NCBI GenBank assembly: GCA_015234525.1
Contig: JADGMX010000007.1
Coordinates: 223,581-287,580 of the forward strand
From: Flavobacterium sp.
GTDB taxonomy: Bacteria > Bacteroidota > Bacteroidia > Flavobacteriales > Flavobacteriaceae
Length of the DNA: 64,000 bases
Reading direction: 5' to 3'
A program made the translations under genes and the position numbers. Below the pieces are notes generated by a model. That model made no database searches. It saw nothing but the letters and a program-made list of their open reading frames with translations, and was not told the origin of the DNA. How positions within the stretch are numbered: position 1 is the first letter of the stretch; each line of letters starts with the position of its first letter. Shown one piece after another: positions 17,882-27,831 of the stretch.

Positions 17882-20380
17882 ATGAGACAAAATCTGCTTT
17901 TTACGCTTTGGTTCTTTTTCGCAATAACTGTTTCCCTCGCGCAAACTAAAGTCAGCGGGGTGGTTGTAGATGCTAAAAATTTGCCGATACCGTTTGCCAA
18001 TGTTCAGTTTAAAGGCTCCAATGAAGGTATTGTAACCAACGAAGACGGGCGTTTTTACATCGAATCGCCAAACAATCATCAATCGCTCATTGTCACCTAT
18101 TCGGGTTATTCAGAGCGTGAAATTACGCTTTCAAAGCAAGTGACCTACGAGCTGAAAATCGTGCTCAAAGAAGCCGAAGCGCTTCAGGAAGTGGTGATCT
18201 TTGCCGGTAAAACTTCCAAAAAAAATAACCCTGCAATCGACATTCTCCGCAAAATTTGGGCTCGCAAACGCAGCAACGGCCTGAATATGTTTGATCAATA
18301 TCAGATGGAAAAGTACGAGAAAGTCGAATTTGACATGAACACCATTGATAGCGCGTTCATGAAAAAGAAGATTTTCCGCGGAATGGAATTTATTTTCGAC
18401 CAGGTCGATACCTCAAGCGTAACCGGAAAAACGTATTTGCCGATATTCATAAACGAATCGATTTCGGATGTTTACGGCGACAATAAAATCAAAAAAACCA
18501 AGGAAGTCTTAAAAGCAAATAAGAATTCGGGATTTGAATCGAATCAGCAAATTCTCTCCTTTATTAAAGACCTTTACTCCGATTACGACATCTACAACAA
18601 TTATGTGACGTTCTTTGATAAGAGTTTTACAAGTCCGCTTTCACGAACCGGAATCGACGTGTATAACTACGTGTTGCGCGACAGTTCTTTTATCGATAAC
18701 AAATGGTGTTACAATATTTTGTTCTATCCGCGCCGGCCGAATGAACTGACTTTCAAAGGCGATTTCTGGGTGAACGATACCACTTTCGCCATCAAAAATA
18801 TCAATATGGCGGTTACCCGAAGCGCCAACATCAACTGGGTAAAAGACGTTTATATCGAACAGGAGTTTGAAGTTCTCAACGACTCGGTTTTCCTATTGGT
18901 GCGCGATCACATGATGAGCGATTTTGCATTGAACAAGAAGGATAATTCACGCGGCGTTTATGGCAAACGAACAACCCTCTATCGAAATCACGCTTTCGAC
19001 CGCGAAAAACCACGCGACTTCTATAAGGAAGAAGTCAATTTTATCGACAAATCCGTTTTTGTCAAACCCGATGAATATTGGGAGGCCAATCGTTTCGAGA
19101 AACTCAGCAAGGACGAACGCGGCGTTTACACCATGCTCGACACTTTAAAAACCGTCAAAAAGTTTCAGCGGATGACGAATTACGTCCAGATTCTCGCCAG
19201 CGGATATGTTCAATTTGGCAACTTCGATTACGGGCCTATTTTTTCAACCTTCGGTTATAATGATGTGGAAGGCGCGCGAATCCGCGTTGGTGGCCGAACT
19301 TATTTTGGTACCGAAGATATCTGGCGACTCGAAGGCTACACCGCATACGGGTTTAAAGACGACAAATTCAAATACGGCCTTTCCGGAAAATACATGATCG
19401 ATCGCAAACGCCGGATCATTTTGTCGGGTGGAAACCGCAGGGATATCGAGCAAATTGGTGCCAGCCTCACCACAACCAGCGATGTTTTGGGCCGAAGTTT
19501 CGCCTCGTCATCCGTGTTTGCAAGCGGAAACAACGCGCAACTCACCAATATCAACCTGAGTACATTTGCAATCGAAATCGAACCGGTCAAGAATTTTACC
19601 ATCCAAACCGGAATTTCCTATCGAACGCTCGAATCGGCATCGCCAACTTTTAGCCTCGATTATTATAAAGAAAAACCATCTGAGATCAATCCGATTGGCA
19701 TCATCGAAAGCGAGGTCAAACAAGCCGAAACCAGCATCCAACTCGATTATACGCCGGGACGCCGAACCATCGGTTTTGCAGTTGAAAGAGATGTTGCCGA
19801 CACGCCGTTTACCCGAATTTTGGTCAATTACAGCTCAGGTACAAAAGGATTGTTCAATTCTGATTTTACCTATCAAAGACTCCAGCTTTACTACAAACAA
19901 CCAATCGTTATCGGTCCGATCGGCCGGTCGAATCTGATCATGGAGCTCGGTAAAACGTTTGGCGAAGTGCCACTTGGCCTGATCAGCGTTATTCCAGGAA
20001 ACCAGACGTATTTCACCATCGAAAACACTTTTAGCAACCTCGATTACTACGAGTTCGTGGCCGATGAATACGCGACATTTCAGTGGAATCACAATTTCCA
20101 GGGGAAACTTTTCGCCCGAATTCCGCTACTGCGAAAGCTGAATTGGCGCGAGGTTGTTGGCGTTCGCGGCGTTTACGGAACCGTGTCAGACAAGAATAAA
20201 GCAATCAATGCCTCGGGGTTGGTTTACAAGGCGCCCGAGGATATTTATTATGAATATCACGCCGGAATTGCCAATATTTTCAAGGTGTTCCGCATCGATT
20301 TTAGTTGGCGTGGCAGCTATTTGGATGTGCCGGATCGCAACCGTTTTACGGTAAAAGGATCGTTCGGGTTCTATTTTTAA
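17882..20380 (+). CDS. DUF5686 outer-membrane protein with carboxypeptidase-like domain
   Basis: The 832 residues start with a signal peptide (LLFTLWFFFAITVSLAQ). A CarboxypepD_reg-like beta-sandwich of about 75 residues follows (TKVSGVVVDAKNLPIPFANVQFKG ... GYSEREITL), as in the N-terminus of SusC/TonB-dependent receptors. The DUF5686 region covers the rest, and the final part is rich in alternating strands ending in VKGSFGFYF, as expected of an outer-membrane barrel. No TonB plug is seen. The function is unknown. The ATG at 17882 puts the signal peptide at the N-terminus; in-frame starts at 17861 and 17876 only add a few residues. Confidence 0.85.
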   Translation: MRQNLLFTLWFFFAITVSLAQTKVSGVVVDAKNLPIPFANVQFKGSNEGIVTNEDGRFYIESPNNHQSLIVTYSGYSEREITLSKQVTYELKIVLKEAEALQEVVIFAGKTSKKNNPAIDILRKIWARKRSNGLNMFDQYQMEKYEKVEFDMNTIDSAFMKKKIFRGMEFIFDQVDTSSVTGKTYLPIFINESISDVYGDNKIKKTKEVLKANKNSGFESNQQILSFIKDLYSDYDIYNNYVTFFDKSFTSPLSRTGIDVYNYVLRDSSFIDNKWCYNILFYPRRPNELTFKGDFWVNDTTFAIKNINMAVTRSANINWVKDVYIEQEFEVLNDSVFLLVRDHMMSDFALNKKDNSRGVYGKRTTLYRNHAFDREKPRDFYKEEVNFIDKSVFVKPDEYWEANRFEKLSKDERGVYTMLDTLKTVKKFQRMTNYVQILASGYVQFGNFDYGPIFSTFGYNDVEGARIRVGGRTYFGTEDIWRLEGYTAYGFKDDKFKYGLSGKYMIDRKRRIILSGGNRRDIEQIGASLTTTSDVLGRSFASSSVFASGNNAQLTNINLSTFAIEIEPVKNFTIQTGISYRTLESASPTFSLDYYKEKPSEINPIGIIESEVKQAETSIQLDYTPGRRTIGFAVERDVADTPFTRILVNYSSGTKGLFNSDFTYQRLQLYYKQPIVIGPIGRSNLIMELGKTFGEVPLGLISVIPGNQTYFTIENTFSNLDYYEFVADEYATFQWNHNFQGKLFARIPLLRKLNWREVVGVRGVYGTVSDKNKAINASGLVYKAPEDIYYEYHAGIANIFKVFRIDFSWRGSYLDVPDRNRFTVKGSFGFYF

Positions 20381-20415
20381 TCGGAATTTAAGGGTAGTCA
20401 AACGGCGTTTTATTT

Positions 20416-20494
20416 GAAGCTATTCCTGCTCTTCGCTACTATCTTTTGCGGCAAAAAAATGCCCGCAAAAGGATAACCGCTTCGATCAGGGCTA
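20416..20494 (+). repeat. Palindromic intergenic element, copy 3
   Basis: The left arm is GAAGCTATTCCTGCTCTTCGCT and the right arm AGGATAACCGCTTCGATCAGGGCTA. The core pairs TTTTGCGG with CCGCAAAA. It ends two bases before the ATG of the glycosylase gene, so that gene's ribosome-binding region is repeat sequence. Confidence 0.8.
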
Positions 20495-20496
20495 AA

Positions 20497-21108
20497 ATGT
20501 ATAGGATGCAAGAAGCTTTTCAACATCTCATTGATCTTGATTCGAAGTTCGGTGGAATCATCGCTCTTTATGGTACGCCGAATATCCCCAAAAGACCCGA
20601 AGGATTCGAATCGCTCTGCAAAATAATTTTTGAACAACAGGTTTCGCTCGACTCGGCAAAAGCGACTTTCGATAAGCTGAAGGCAGTTGTCGGCAATTTC
20701 ACTCCCGAAAATATTCTGAAATGTTCACCCGATGAACTCCGGGCGTGTGGCGTCAGTCGGCAGAAGTCGGCTTACATTCAAGGACTCGCCTCAGCAATTA
20801 GGTCCGGCGACATCGACCTTGAGTCTTTTACGTACAAAACCGCCGCGCAAATCCGAACCGAACTCATCAAATTAAAAGGCATCGGCAACTGGACCATCGA
20901 TGTATATTTGATGTTCTGCCTTCAATCGCCCGATGTGATTCCGCTTGCCGACATCGGAATAATCGTCACTCTAAAAGAACTTTGGGGCGTAGAAACCAAA
21001 GACGATATGATTTCACTTACAAGTAATTGGCGGCCTTACCGTACGGCAGCGTCGTTCTTTTTGTGGCATTATTACCTCAAAAAACGCGGTAGAGTTATAC
21101 ATATGTAA
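20497..21108 (+). CDS. AlkA-type DNA-3-methyladenine glycosylase
   Basis: This is a base-excision enzyme of the HhH-GPD superfamily that removes alkylated purines. In 203 residues the start of the fold (PEGFESLCKIIFEQQVSLDSAKATFDKL) and the helix-hairpin-helix LIKLKGIGNWTIDVYLM are clear. The catalytic Asp lies in PDVIPLADIGI. It lacks the N-terminal TBP-like domain of E. coli AlkA. The start is the ATG at 20497 or 20506; a longer in-frame reading from 20446 would translate the repeat and is less likely. Confidence 0.88.
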   Translation: MYRMQEAFQHLIDLDSKFGGIIALYGTPNIPKRPEGFESLCKIIFEQQVSLDSAKATFDKLKAVVGNFTPENILKCSPDELRACGVSRQKSAYIQGLASAIRSGDIDLESFTYKTAAQIRTELIKLKGIGNWTIDVYLMFCLQSPDVIPLADIGIIVTLKELWGVETKDDMISLTSNWRPYRTAASFFLWHYYLKKRGRVIHM

Positions 21109-21137
21109 CTAAGGATCGGATAATTCAAAATGTTATG

Positions 21138-21167
21138 TTGTATGTTGTGACTATTTTGTTAATTTTG
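21138..21167 (+). promoter_or_regulatory. Promoter of the membrane pyrophosphatase
   Basis: TTG at 21138-21140 and TAATTTTG at 21160-21167 are separated by 19 bases, matching the Flavobacterium -33/-7 arrangement. The ATG follows 31 bases later. Confidence 0.7.
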
Positions 21168-21198
21168 CGCCGACAAATTTCGAACTAATAGAAAACTT

Positions 21199-23628
21199 AT
21201 GGAATCAATGATGATTTATGTGCCAATAGTAATGGCGGTGATAGGGCTGGTGTTTATGGCGGCCAAAAGGTCGTGGGTTTTAAAGCAAGATGCGGGCGAC
21301 GGTAAGATGAAGGAAATCTCAGATTTCATTTATGAAGGAGCTTTGGCATTCCTTAAAGCAGAATACCGCTTACTGACTATTTTCGTAATTATTGCCAGTA
21401 TTGCATTGGCAGGTATTTCGGCAATTGTTCCCACTACACATATATTAATTGTAGTTGCTTTTATTTTCGGAGCTATTTTCTCGGCATTGGCTGGAAACAT
21501 GGGGATGAAGATCGCAACTAAAACAAACGTTCGTACAACTCAAGCGGCTCGTACAAGCCTTCCGCAAGCTTTGAAAGTTTCTTTCGGCGGTGGAACGGTA
21601 ATGGGTCTTGGTGTTGCCGGACTTGCCGTATTGGGATTGACTGGATTTTTCATCATCTTCTTCCAATATTTCATGAACGGAACATGGACAACTACTGAAG
21701 ACATGACCATTGTTCTTGAAACATTGGCAGGTTTCTCTCTTGGAGCGGAATCAATTGCGCTTTTTGCTCGTGTTGGTGGTGGTATTTATACAAAAGCTGC
21801 CGACGTTGGTGCTGACCTTGTTGGTAAAGTGGAAGCCGGTATTCCTGAGGATGATCCGCGTAACCCTGCTACAATTGCAGATAACGTTGGTGATAACGTA
21901 GGTGACGTTGCCGGAATGGGTGCCGATCTATTCGGTTCTTATGTTGCAACAGTTCTTGCTGCAATGGTTCTTGGTAACTATGTGATCAAAGATATGGGCG
22001 GAAACATCGTTGATGGTTTCAACGGAATCGGTCCGATTCTTCTTCCAATGGCAATCGCAGGTTTTGGTATTTTGTTCTCGATTATCGGAACAATGCTTGT
22101 AAAAATCAAATCAAATGACGCAAAAGAACAACAAGTACAAGGTGCATTAAACATCGGAAACTGGGTGTCTATTATTCTAACAGCTATCTCTTGTTACGTT
22201 CTTGTAGATTATATGCTTCCTGAAGTAATGAGCATGGAGTTCTTTGGCGAAGGCGTGAAAGAAATTTCATCAATGAGAGTTTTCTATGCAACTATCGTCG
22301 GATTGGTAGTTGGTGGTGTTATCTCATCGGTTACTGAATATTATACAGGTCTTGGAACTAAGCCGGTAATGGCGATCGTTCAAAAATCAAGTACAGGTGC
22401 GGGAACAAACGTGATCGCTGGACTTGCTACTGGTATGATCTCAACTTTCCCAACGGTTCTTTTATTTGCAGCTGCGATTTGGGCTTCTTACGCATTCGCA
22501 GGTTTCTACGGAGTTGCGCTTGCCGCTTCTGCGATGATGGCAACTACCGCTATGCAACTTGCAATCGATGCTTTTGGACCAATTGCCGATAACGCAGGTG
22601 GTATTGCTGAGATGAGTGAACTTCCTAAAGAAGTACGTCAAAGAACAGATATTTTAGATTCGGTTGGTAACACAACGGCAGCAACAGGAAAAGGATTTGC
22701 AATTGCTTCTGCAGCACTTACATCGTTAGCGTTATTCGCAGCTTATGTCACTTTTACCGGTATCGATGGTATCAACATCTTTAAAGCGCCGGTATTGGCA
22801 ATGCTTTTCGTAGGTGGTATGATTCCGGTTGTGTTCTCTGCACTTGCGATGAACTCGGTTGGTAAAGCGGCAATGGATATGGTGTATGAAGTACGTCGTC
22901 AGTTCCGCGAAATTCCTGGAATCATGGAAGGAACAGGCAAACCTGATTACGCAAAATGTGTTGATATTTCTACAAAAGCTGCTCTTCGTGAGATGATGCT
23001 TCCCGGAATTTTAACCATCGGTTTCCCAATCGCGATCGTTCTTCTTGGAAAATTGGTTTATAGCGATAACGATATGCTAATCGCCGAAATGTTGGGTGGA
23101 TATATGGCTGGTGTTACTGTTTCTGGTGTACTTTGGGCTGTTTTCCAAAACAATGCAGGTGGAGCTTGGGATAATGCTAAAAAATCTTTCGAAGCTGGTG
23201 TAATGATCAACGGCGAGATGACTTACAAAGGTTCAGATGCACACAAAGCTGCGGTTACCGGTGATACTGTTGGAGATCCATTCAAAGATACTTCTGGTCC
23301 ATCAATGAACATCCTTATCAAACTTACTTGCCTTATCGGTTTGGTGATCGCACCAATCTTAGGTGGACACGTAACTACTGAAACAACCGCAATCGACGCG
23401 ACTGAAGTTGTAGAAGTTCAAGAAACCACAGGTGCAACTCAAACTGCTACGACTAAAGAAATCGCTACTGAAATGGTAACTGATGCCGATGGTAACGTAA
23501 AAGCTACCGTAACTATCAAAACTGATGGTCGCGTAGATACTAAAGTACTTGAAGGAACTGAAAGTGAAGTTCGCACGCAACTTGAAGCTATTAAAAACAG
23601 CAATAAATCGGCAACTCTAGAAAATTAA
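21199..23628 (+). CDS. hppA: K+-dependent membrane-bound ion-translocating pyrophosphatase
   Basis: This multi-helix membrane pump hydrolyses pyrophosphate to move H+ or Na+ outwards. The core motifs are present: [38 protein letters not shown], and [23 protein letters not shown] has Ala where K+-independent enzymes have Lys, so K+ dependence is expected. Whether Na+ or H+ is pumped cannot be told. The chain is 809 residues, and the last ~85 after the final helix form a Thr/Glu-rich hydrophilic tail ([18 protein letters not shown]...). Codon choice (GGT, CGT, GCA) looks that of a highly expressed gene. It has its own promoter and terminator. Confidence 0.96.
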   Translation: MESMMIYVPIVMAVIGLVFMAAKRSWVLKQDAGDGKMKEISDFIYEGALAFLKAEYRLLTIFVIIASIALAGISAIVPTTHILIVVAFIFGAIFSALAGNMGMKIATKTNVRTTQAARTSLPQALKVSFGGGTVMGLGVAGLAVLGLTGFFIIFFQYFMNGTWTTTEDMTIVLETLAGFSLGAESIALFARVGGGIYTKAADVGADLVGKVEAGIPEDDPRNPATIADNVGDNVGDVAGMGADLFGSYVATVLAAMVLGNYVIKDMGGNIVDGFNGIGPILLPMAIAGFGILFSIIGTMLVKIKSNDAKEQQVQGALNIGNWVSIILTAISCYVLVDYMLPEVMSMEFFGEGVKEISSMRVFYATIVGLVVGGVISSVTEYYTGLGTKPVMAIVQKSSTGAGTNVIAGLATGMISTFPTVLLFAAAIWASYAFAGFYGVALAASAMMATTAMQLAIDAFGPIADNAGGIAEMSELPKEVRQRTDILDSVGNTTAATGKGFAIASAALTSLALFAAYVTFTGIDGINIFKAPVLAMLFVGGMIPVVFSALAMNSVGKAAMDMVYEVRRQFREIPGIMEGTGKPDYAKCVDISTKAALREMMLPGILTIGFPIAIVLLGKLVYSDNDMLIAEMLGGYMAGVTVSGVLWAVFQNNAGGAWDNAKKSFEAGVMINGEMTYKGSDAHKAAVTGDTVGDPFKDTSGPSMNILIKLTCLIGLVIAPILGGHVTTETTAIDATEVVEVQETTGATQTATTKEIATEMVTDADGNVKATVTIKTDGRVDTKVLEGTESEVRTQLEAIKNSNKSATLEN

Positions 23629-23644
23629 GTCGCCACTTACTTAT

Positions 23645-23680
23645 AAAAAAAGCTTCCAAAACTGGAGGCTTTTTTATTTT
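23645..23680 (+). terminator. Terminator after hppA
   Basis: AAAAGCTTCC and GGAGGCTTTT form a stem with one G-T pair around a six-base loop, followed by a T run, 20 bases after the stop. Confidence 0.9.
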
Positions 23681-23759
23681 ATGAATTTTAACGTTAAAAC
23701 ACATTTGTTATTTCTTAAATTGCAAGCTTCATTTATTTATCTACACAACTAAAAACAAC

Positions 23760-26700
23760 ATGTTTAAATTTTTACCTTTCTTATTGATTGCAGTCTTTAG
23801 CGTCAATGTAATTTCGGCACAAAATGACAGCGGATGGACTCCTGTCCCGAATAGCAAGGACATCCGGGTTTCCAAAACCGCACAACGGGAAACCTTTCCT
23901 GAATCTTTTAAACTTTTCGAAACCAACCTCGATCAGATCAGGACTATTTTAGCCAATGCGCCGGAGCGATTCAGCTCTGCTAGAAACGGCGTTATTATTA
24001 CACTACCAAACGTAAGCGGTTCTACCGAGCGTTTTGAAATGTTTGAAGCGTCGAATTTTGATCCGTCGTTACAGAAACAATTTCCGCAGATCAGATCTTA
24101 CGCCGGTAAAGGTATCGACGATAAAAACGCGATCATTCGCCTAAGTTTGGATCAAAACGGAATTCAAACAATGGTTTTTAGATCAGGTAGCAAAAACGAA
24201 TTTATGGAACGCTACTCTGAAGATGGAAAAATTTACGCCGTATTTAATTCGGAGCGCGTTAAAGGCGGACTTCCATTTACGTGCAGCACTGAGGAACTTG
24301 AATTGGCGAATGAATTAGCCCCACAAAACAGAAGCATTCAGTCGGATGCAGGCGAACTGCTCACCTTTAGAATTGCGCTTTCATGCACCGGCGAGTATGC
24401 TACTTTCTTCGGTGGTACACAAACCGGAGTGCTCGCAGCCTTCAACGCAACGATGACACGTGTCAATGGTGTGTTTGAAAAAGATTTTTCGATTCACATG
24501 AATATTATACCGACTACCGTTAATGTGATCTTCCTTAATCCACAAACCGATCCGTATTCAACTAATATGAATCAGTGGAATTCTCAATTGCAAAATACGT
24601 TAACCGCTGTCGTTGGCGAGTCTAATTACGATGTCGGTCATTTATTTGGCGGTAGCGGTGGCGGCGGAAATGCCGGTTGCATTGGTTGTGTTTGCGTTAA
24701 CGGACAGAAAGGGAGAGGAATTACCTCGCCAAGCGATGGTGTTCCAATGGGCGATACTTTCGACATCGATTATGTAGCGCACGAATTAGGGCATCAGTTT
24801 GGAGCGACTCACACGTTTTCAAGTAATACCGAAGGGTCAGGTACAAACGTAGAGCCGGGTTCGGGTTCGACGATCATGGGCTATGCCGGTATCACGAATC
24901 AAAACATCCAATTCTATTCAGATGACTATTTTGTCTATGCGAGCATCAAACAAGTTCAGGACAATATGGTTGGCAAAACCTGTCCTGTTAGAACACCGAT
25001 ACTTAATTCGGCGCCAACTGTAGACGCCGGAAGTGATTACGTCGTTCCGAAAAGCACGCCGTTTATTCTGACTGGTTCAGGATTGGATGCAGAGGGTCAG
25101 CCGTTAAGCTACACCTGGGAACAAAATGACAGCGCAACAAGTCAGACTGGAAATAACAGTCAGGCATCTCCAACAAAAGTCGGTGGTCCGAATTGGCGAT
25201 CATACGCACCGGTACCGGAACCTATACGATACTTCCCGCCACTTGCCCGTGTTTTGAACAATCAATTGGTAACGACATTTGCGGGTATCAGAAGCGAGGC
25301 AATTAGTTCAGTGGCACGCGAACTCAACTTTGTGCTTACCGCACGGGAAAACGTGGTTGGCGTTGGTCAAACAGCTTCAGATGCGATGAAAGTCACCGTA
25401 AGCGATGTGGCAGGGCCATTTTTAGTAACTTCTCCGAATACCAACGCAACGCTGGTTGCCGGATCGAATCATAATGTTACCTGGGATGTTGCAGGAACTA
25501 CCGCAAACGGAGTAAACGCTGAGTATGTTGATATTTACATGACAAACAATGGTGGATTTTCATTCCCAATCCTACTGGCGAGCAAAGTGCCAAACGATGG
25601 TTCCGAAACTGTAACATTGCCAAGCGCCGTATCGACGGCTAACCGAATTATGGTTAAAGGTCATGACCATGTTTTCTACGATATCTCAAATACGAATTTT
25701 GCGACCTCGGCACCAGGAGCAACATTTGCCGTGTCATTCAGCCGCGTCGCAGGTGAGCAAAACCTTAGTGCTTGCCAGCAAACCGAAGTTCAGTACAATA
25801 TTTTATACGAAACAATCGGTGGTTTTAATGCCAATACGACGTTCTCAGTTTCCGGAAATCCTGCAGGATCGACAGCTACGTTTTCATCGTCATCGATGTC
25901 TTCAACGGGATCGACTACCTTAACAATCGGAAATACCGCCGCGGCAACTCCCGGATTGTATACCATTATGGTCACAGCAACCTCGAACGGCGTTTCGAAA
26001 ACAGTTCCGCTTTATCTGGAGCTTTTTAGCAGCCAGTTCGACGAAATGAACCTGATTACGCCTGCGCCAAATGCAACTGCGCAATCAACAACGCCATTAC
26101 TGACGTGGGCTGCAAATCCGAACGCAACATCATACGATGTGCAAGTCGCTACGGATGAAAATTTTGCAAACATTATCAGTTCGGCGACCGTAAGCGGAAA
26201 TAGCTACAATGTTCCGGAACTGAATGAAGGCGCAACGTATTACTGGCGAGTATTACCTCGCAATGTTTCTTGTGAAGGCAACTATAGCGCTGCGAGTATT
26301 TTCCAAACCGGGGTCATTGCTTGCGACGAAACCGAATTGACAGGTGTTGGATTAAATATCTCAACTCAGGCGAATGTAGTTGTTGAATCATCGATGGAAG
26401 TAACCTCTAATGTGACAATAAGCGATTTGTCGATTTTCGTGAATATTTCGCACACCTGGATCAACGATTTGACCATGACGCTTATCAGTCCGTCAGGAAC
26501 TGAAGTGAAACTGGTAAACGAGCCGTGCACGTATGATTCGATCAGAAATATTATCGCAACGTTCTCTGACGCCGGAAATCCGGTAGTTTGCGGCGTTAAT
26601 CCGGGGATTTCAGGTACTGTGATACCGGTTGATCTTCTTTCGGCTTTTGATGGTGAAAGCGCGCTTGGAACCTGGACATTACGCGTTCGCGATGGTTATC

Positions 26701-27026
26701 AGGGTGACGGCGGAACGTTGAATTCGTGGCGATTGAACATTTGTTCGGCGCAACCATTGTCGGTTAAGGAAACCAATGCGCTGGGCTTTATGATTTATCC
26801 GAACCCGAATAACGGATCGTTCAACATTCAGTTGACATCGGAAATGCAAGACAGTATTTTAGTATATGTGAATGATATCAGAGGCCGTCAGATTTATTCG
26901 AAAACCTATCAGAACAGCGGAATATTCAACGAGAACATCCAGTTGTCTAATGTGGAAGCCGGAATTTACCTGGTAACGGTTCAAAGTGGGAACACAAAAG
27001 AAGTGAAAAAGATCATAGTGGAATAA
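23760..27026 (+). CDS. Secreted metzincin metalloprotease with T9SS sorting domain
   Basis: The 1088 residues begin with a signal peptide (cleaved after VISA) and a propeptide (about 22-190). A reprolysin-like M12B catalytic domain follows, with HELGHQFGATH at 341-351 and the Met-turn GSTIMGYAG. Next are Ig/PKD-like regions (about 420-770), a fibronectin III-like domain (about 770-865) and a proprotein-convertase P-domain (about 875-1000, ending GTWTLRVRDGYQGDGGTLNSWRL). A C-terminal T9SS type A domain (FMIYPNPNNGSFNIQL ... AGIYLVTVQ) closes it. It is exported by the T9SS and probably digests extracellular protein. It is monocistronic. Confidence 0.93.
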   Translation: MFKFLPFLLIAVFSVNVISAQNDSGWTPVPNSKDIRVSKTAQRETFPESFKLFETNLDQIRTILANAPERFSSARNGVIITLPNVSGSTERFEMFEASNFDPSLQKQFPQIRSYAGKGIDDKNAIIRLSLDQNGIQTMVFRSGSKNEFMERYSEDGKIYAVFNSERVKGGLPFTCSTEELELANELAPQNRSIQSDAGELLTFRIALSCTGEYATFFGGTQTGVLAAFNATMTRVNGVFEKDFSIHMNIIPTTVNVIFLNPQTDPYSTNMNQWNSQLQNTLTAVVGESNYDVGHLFGGSGGGGNAGCIGCVCVNGQKGRGITSPSDGVPMGDTFDIDYVAHELGHQFGATHTFSSNTEGSGTNVEPGSGSTIMGYAGITNQNIQFYSDDYFVYASIKQVQDNMVGKTCPVRTPILNSAPTVDAGSDYVVPKSTPFILTGSGLDAEGQPLSYTWEQNDSATSQTGNNSQASPTKVGGPNWRSYAPVPEPIRYFPPLARVLNNQLVTTFAGIRSEAISSVARELNFVLTARENVVGVGQTASDAMKVTVSDVAGPFLVTSPNTNATLVAGSNHNVTWDVAGTTANGVNAEYVDIYMTNNGGFSFPILLASKVPNDGSETVTLPSAVSTANRIMVKGHDHVFYDISNTNFATSAPGATFAVSFSRVAGEQNLSACQQTEVQYNILYETIGGFNANTTFSVSGNPAGSTATFSSSSMSSTGSTTLTIGNTAAATPGLYTIMVTATSNGVSKTVPLYLELFSSQFDEMNLITPAPNATAQSTTPLLTWAANPNATSYDVQVATDENFANIISSATVSGNSYNVPELNEGATYYWRVLPRNVSCEGNYSAASIFQTGVIACDETELTGVGLNISTQANVVVESSMEVTSNVTISDLSIFVNISHTWINDLTMTLISPSGTEVKLVNEPCTYDSIRNIIATFSDAGNPVVCGVNPGISGTVIPVDLLSAFDGESALGTWTLRVRDGYQGDGGTLNSWRLNICSAQPLSVKETNALGFMIYPNPNNGSFNIQLTSEMQDSILVYVNDIRGRQIYSKTYQNSGIFNENIQLSNVEAGIYLVTVQSGNTKEVKKIIVE

Positions 27027-27048
27027 TCACCCGGAATCTGTACAAATG

Positions 27049-27085
27049 AAAAAGCTGGTTTGAAACTTTCAAGCCAGCTTTTTTT
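27049..27085 (+). terminator. Terminator after the metalloprotease
   Basis: AAAAAGCTGG pairs with CCAGCTTTTT, with an inner TTGAA/TTCAA pair, followed by a T run. Confidence 0.9.
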
Positions 27086-27104
27086 GTATCTGTTATTTCG
27101 CGTT

Positions 27105-27163
27105 AAGGATGGAAGCGGCAGCCCGGAGCGGTAGCGAGGACTATAGCGAACAGCCTGACGGCG
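27105..27163 (-). repeat. Palindromic intergenic element, copy 4 (short)
   Basis: GGATGGAAGCGGCAGCCCGG and ACTATAGCGAACAGCCTG match the inner arms of the other copies. The outer AGGAGCT arm is lost. It lies between converging genes. Confidence 0.65.
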
Positions 27164-27216
27164 GCCACTTAATTTAAAATTGGAAGATTAACGCCAATCC
27201 GCCGGAACGCCCAAAA

Positions 27217-27831
27217 CTAAAACAACCCGTTTACCTCGGCGTTGACTTTGTTGAAAATGTAACTCATGTCTTCGGGATTGTTGACAAAATCGATGTTGTC
27301 GACGTCGATAATCAGCAATTTGCCCTTGGTATAGGTGTGAACCCAGGCTTCGTAACGCTCGTTAAGCCGGCTCAAATAATCGATTGAGATCGAGTTTTCG
27401 TATTCGCGGCCGCGTTTGTGAATTTGGCTCACCAAATTTGGAATCGAACTTCGGAGGTAGATAAGTAAGTCGGGTGCGGCAACAAGGGTTTCCATAAGTT
27501 CGAAAAGTGAACTGTAATTCTGGAAATCGCGGTTAGTCATAAGGCCCATTGCGTGCAGATTGGGTGCGAAAATATGCGCATCTTCATAAATCGTACGATC
27601 CTGAATGATGTTTTTGCCGCTTTCGCGAATTTGCAATATTTGACGGAAACGGCTGTTGAGGAAGTAAATCTGAAGGTTAAACGACCAGCGCTCCATTTGA
27701 TGGTAAAAATCGTCCAGATATGGGTTGTCGACCACGTCTTCGAAATGCGGTTCCCATTTAAAATGTTTTGCCAATAATCTGGTTAGCGTGGTTTTCCCTG
27801 CGCCTATATTTCCTGCTACTGCTATGTGCAT
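27217..27831 (-). CDS. Deoxynucleoside kinase family protein
   Basis: This salvage kinase phosphorylates deoxynucleosides with ATP. The 204 residues start with the P-loop IAVAGNIGAGKTTLTRLL, then show the substrate-binding DVVDNPYLDDFY, the DRS-like QDRTIYEDAHIF and the lid YLRSSIPNLVSQIHKRGREYE. It resembles the bacterial dAdo/dGuo kinases more than the thymidine kinases; the preference cannot be told from sequence alone. Its ATG overlaps the stop of the upstream gene (TAATG), which implies coupled translation. Confidence 0.93.
   Translation of the reverse strand: MHIAVAGNIGAGKTTLTRLLAKHFKWEPHFEDVVDNPYLDDFYHQMERWSFNLQIYFLNSRFRQILQIRESGKNIIQDRTIYEDAHIFAPNLHAMGLMTNRDFQNYSSLFELMETLVAAPDLLIYLRSSIPNLVSQIHKRGREYENSISIDYLSRLNERYEAWVHTYTKGKLLIIDVDNIDFVNNPEDMSYIFNKVNAEVNGLF

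Noticed and set aside
20446..20496. N-terminal extension of the glycosylase
   Set aside because: It would translate the second half of a repeat copy; the glycosylase fold begins after 20497.
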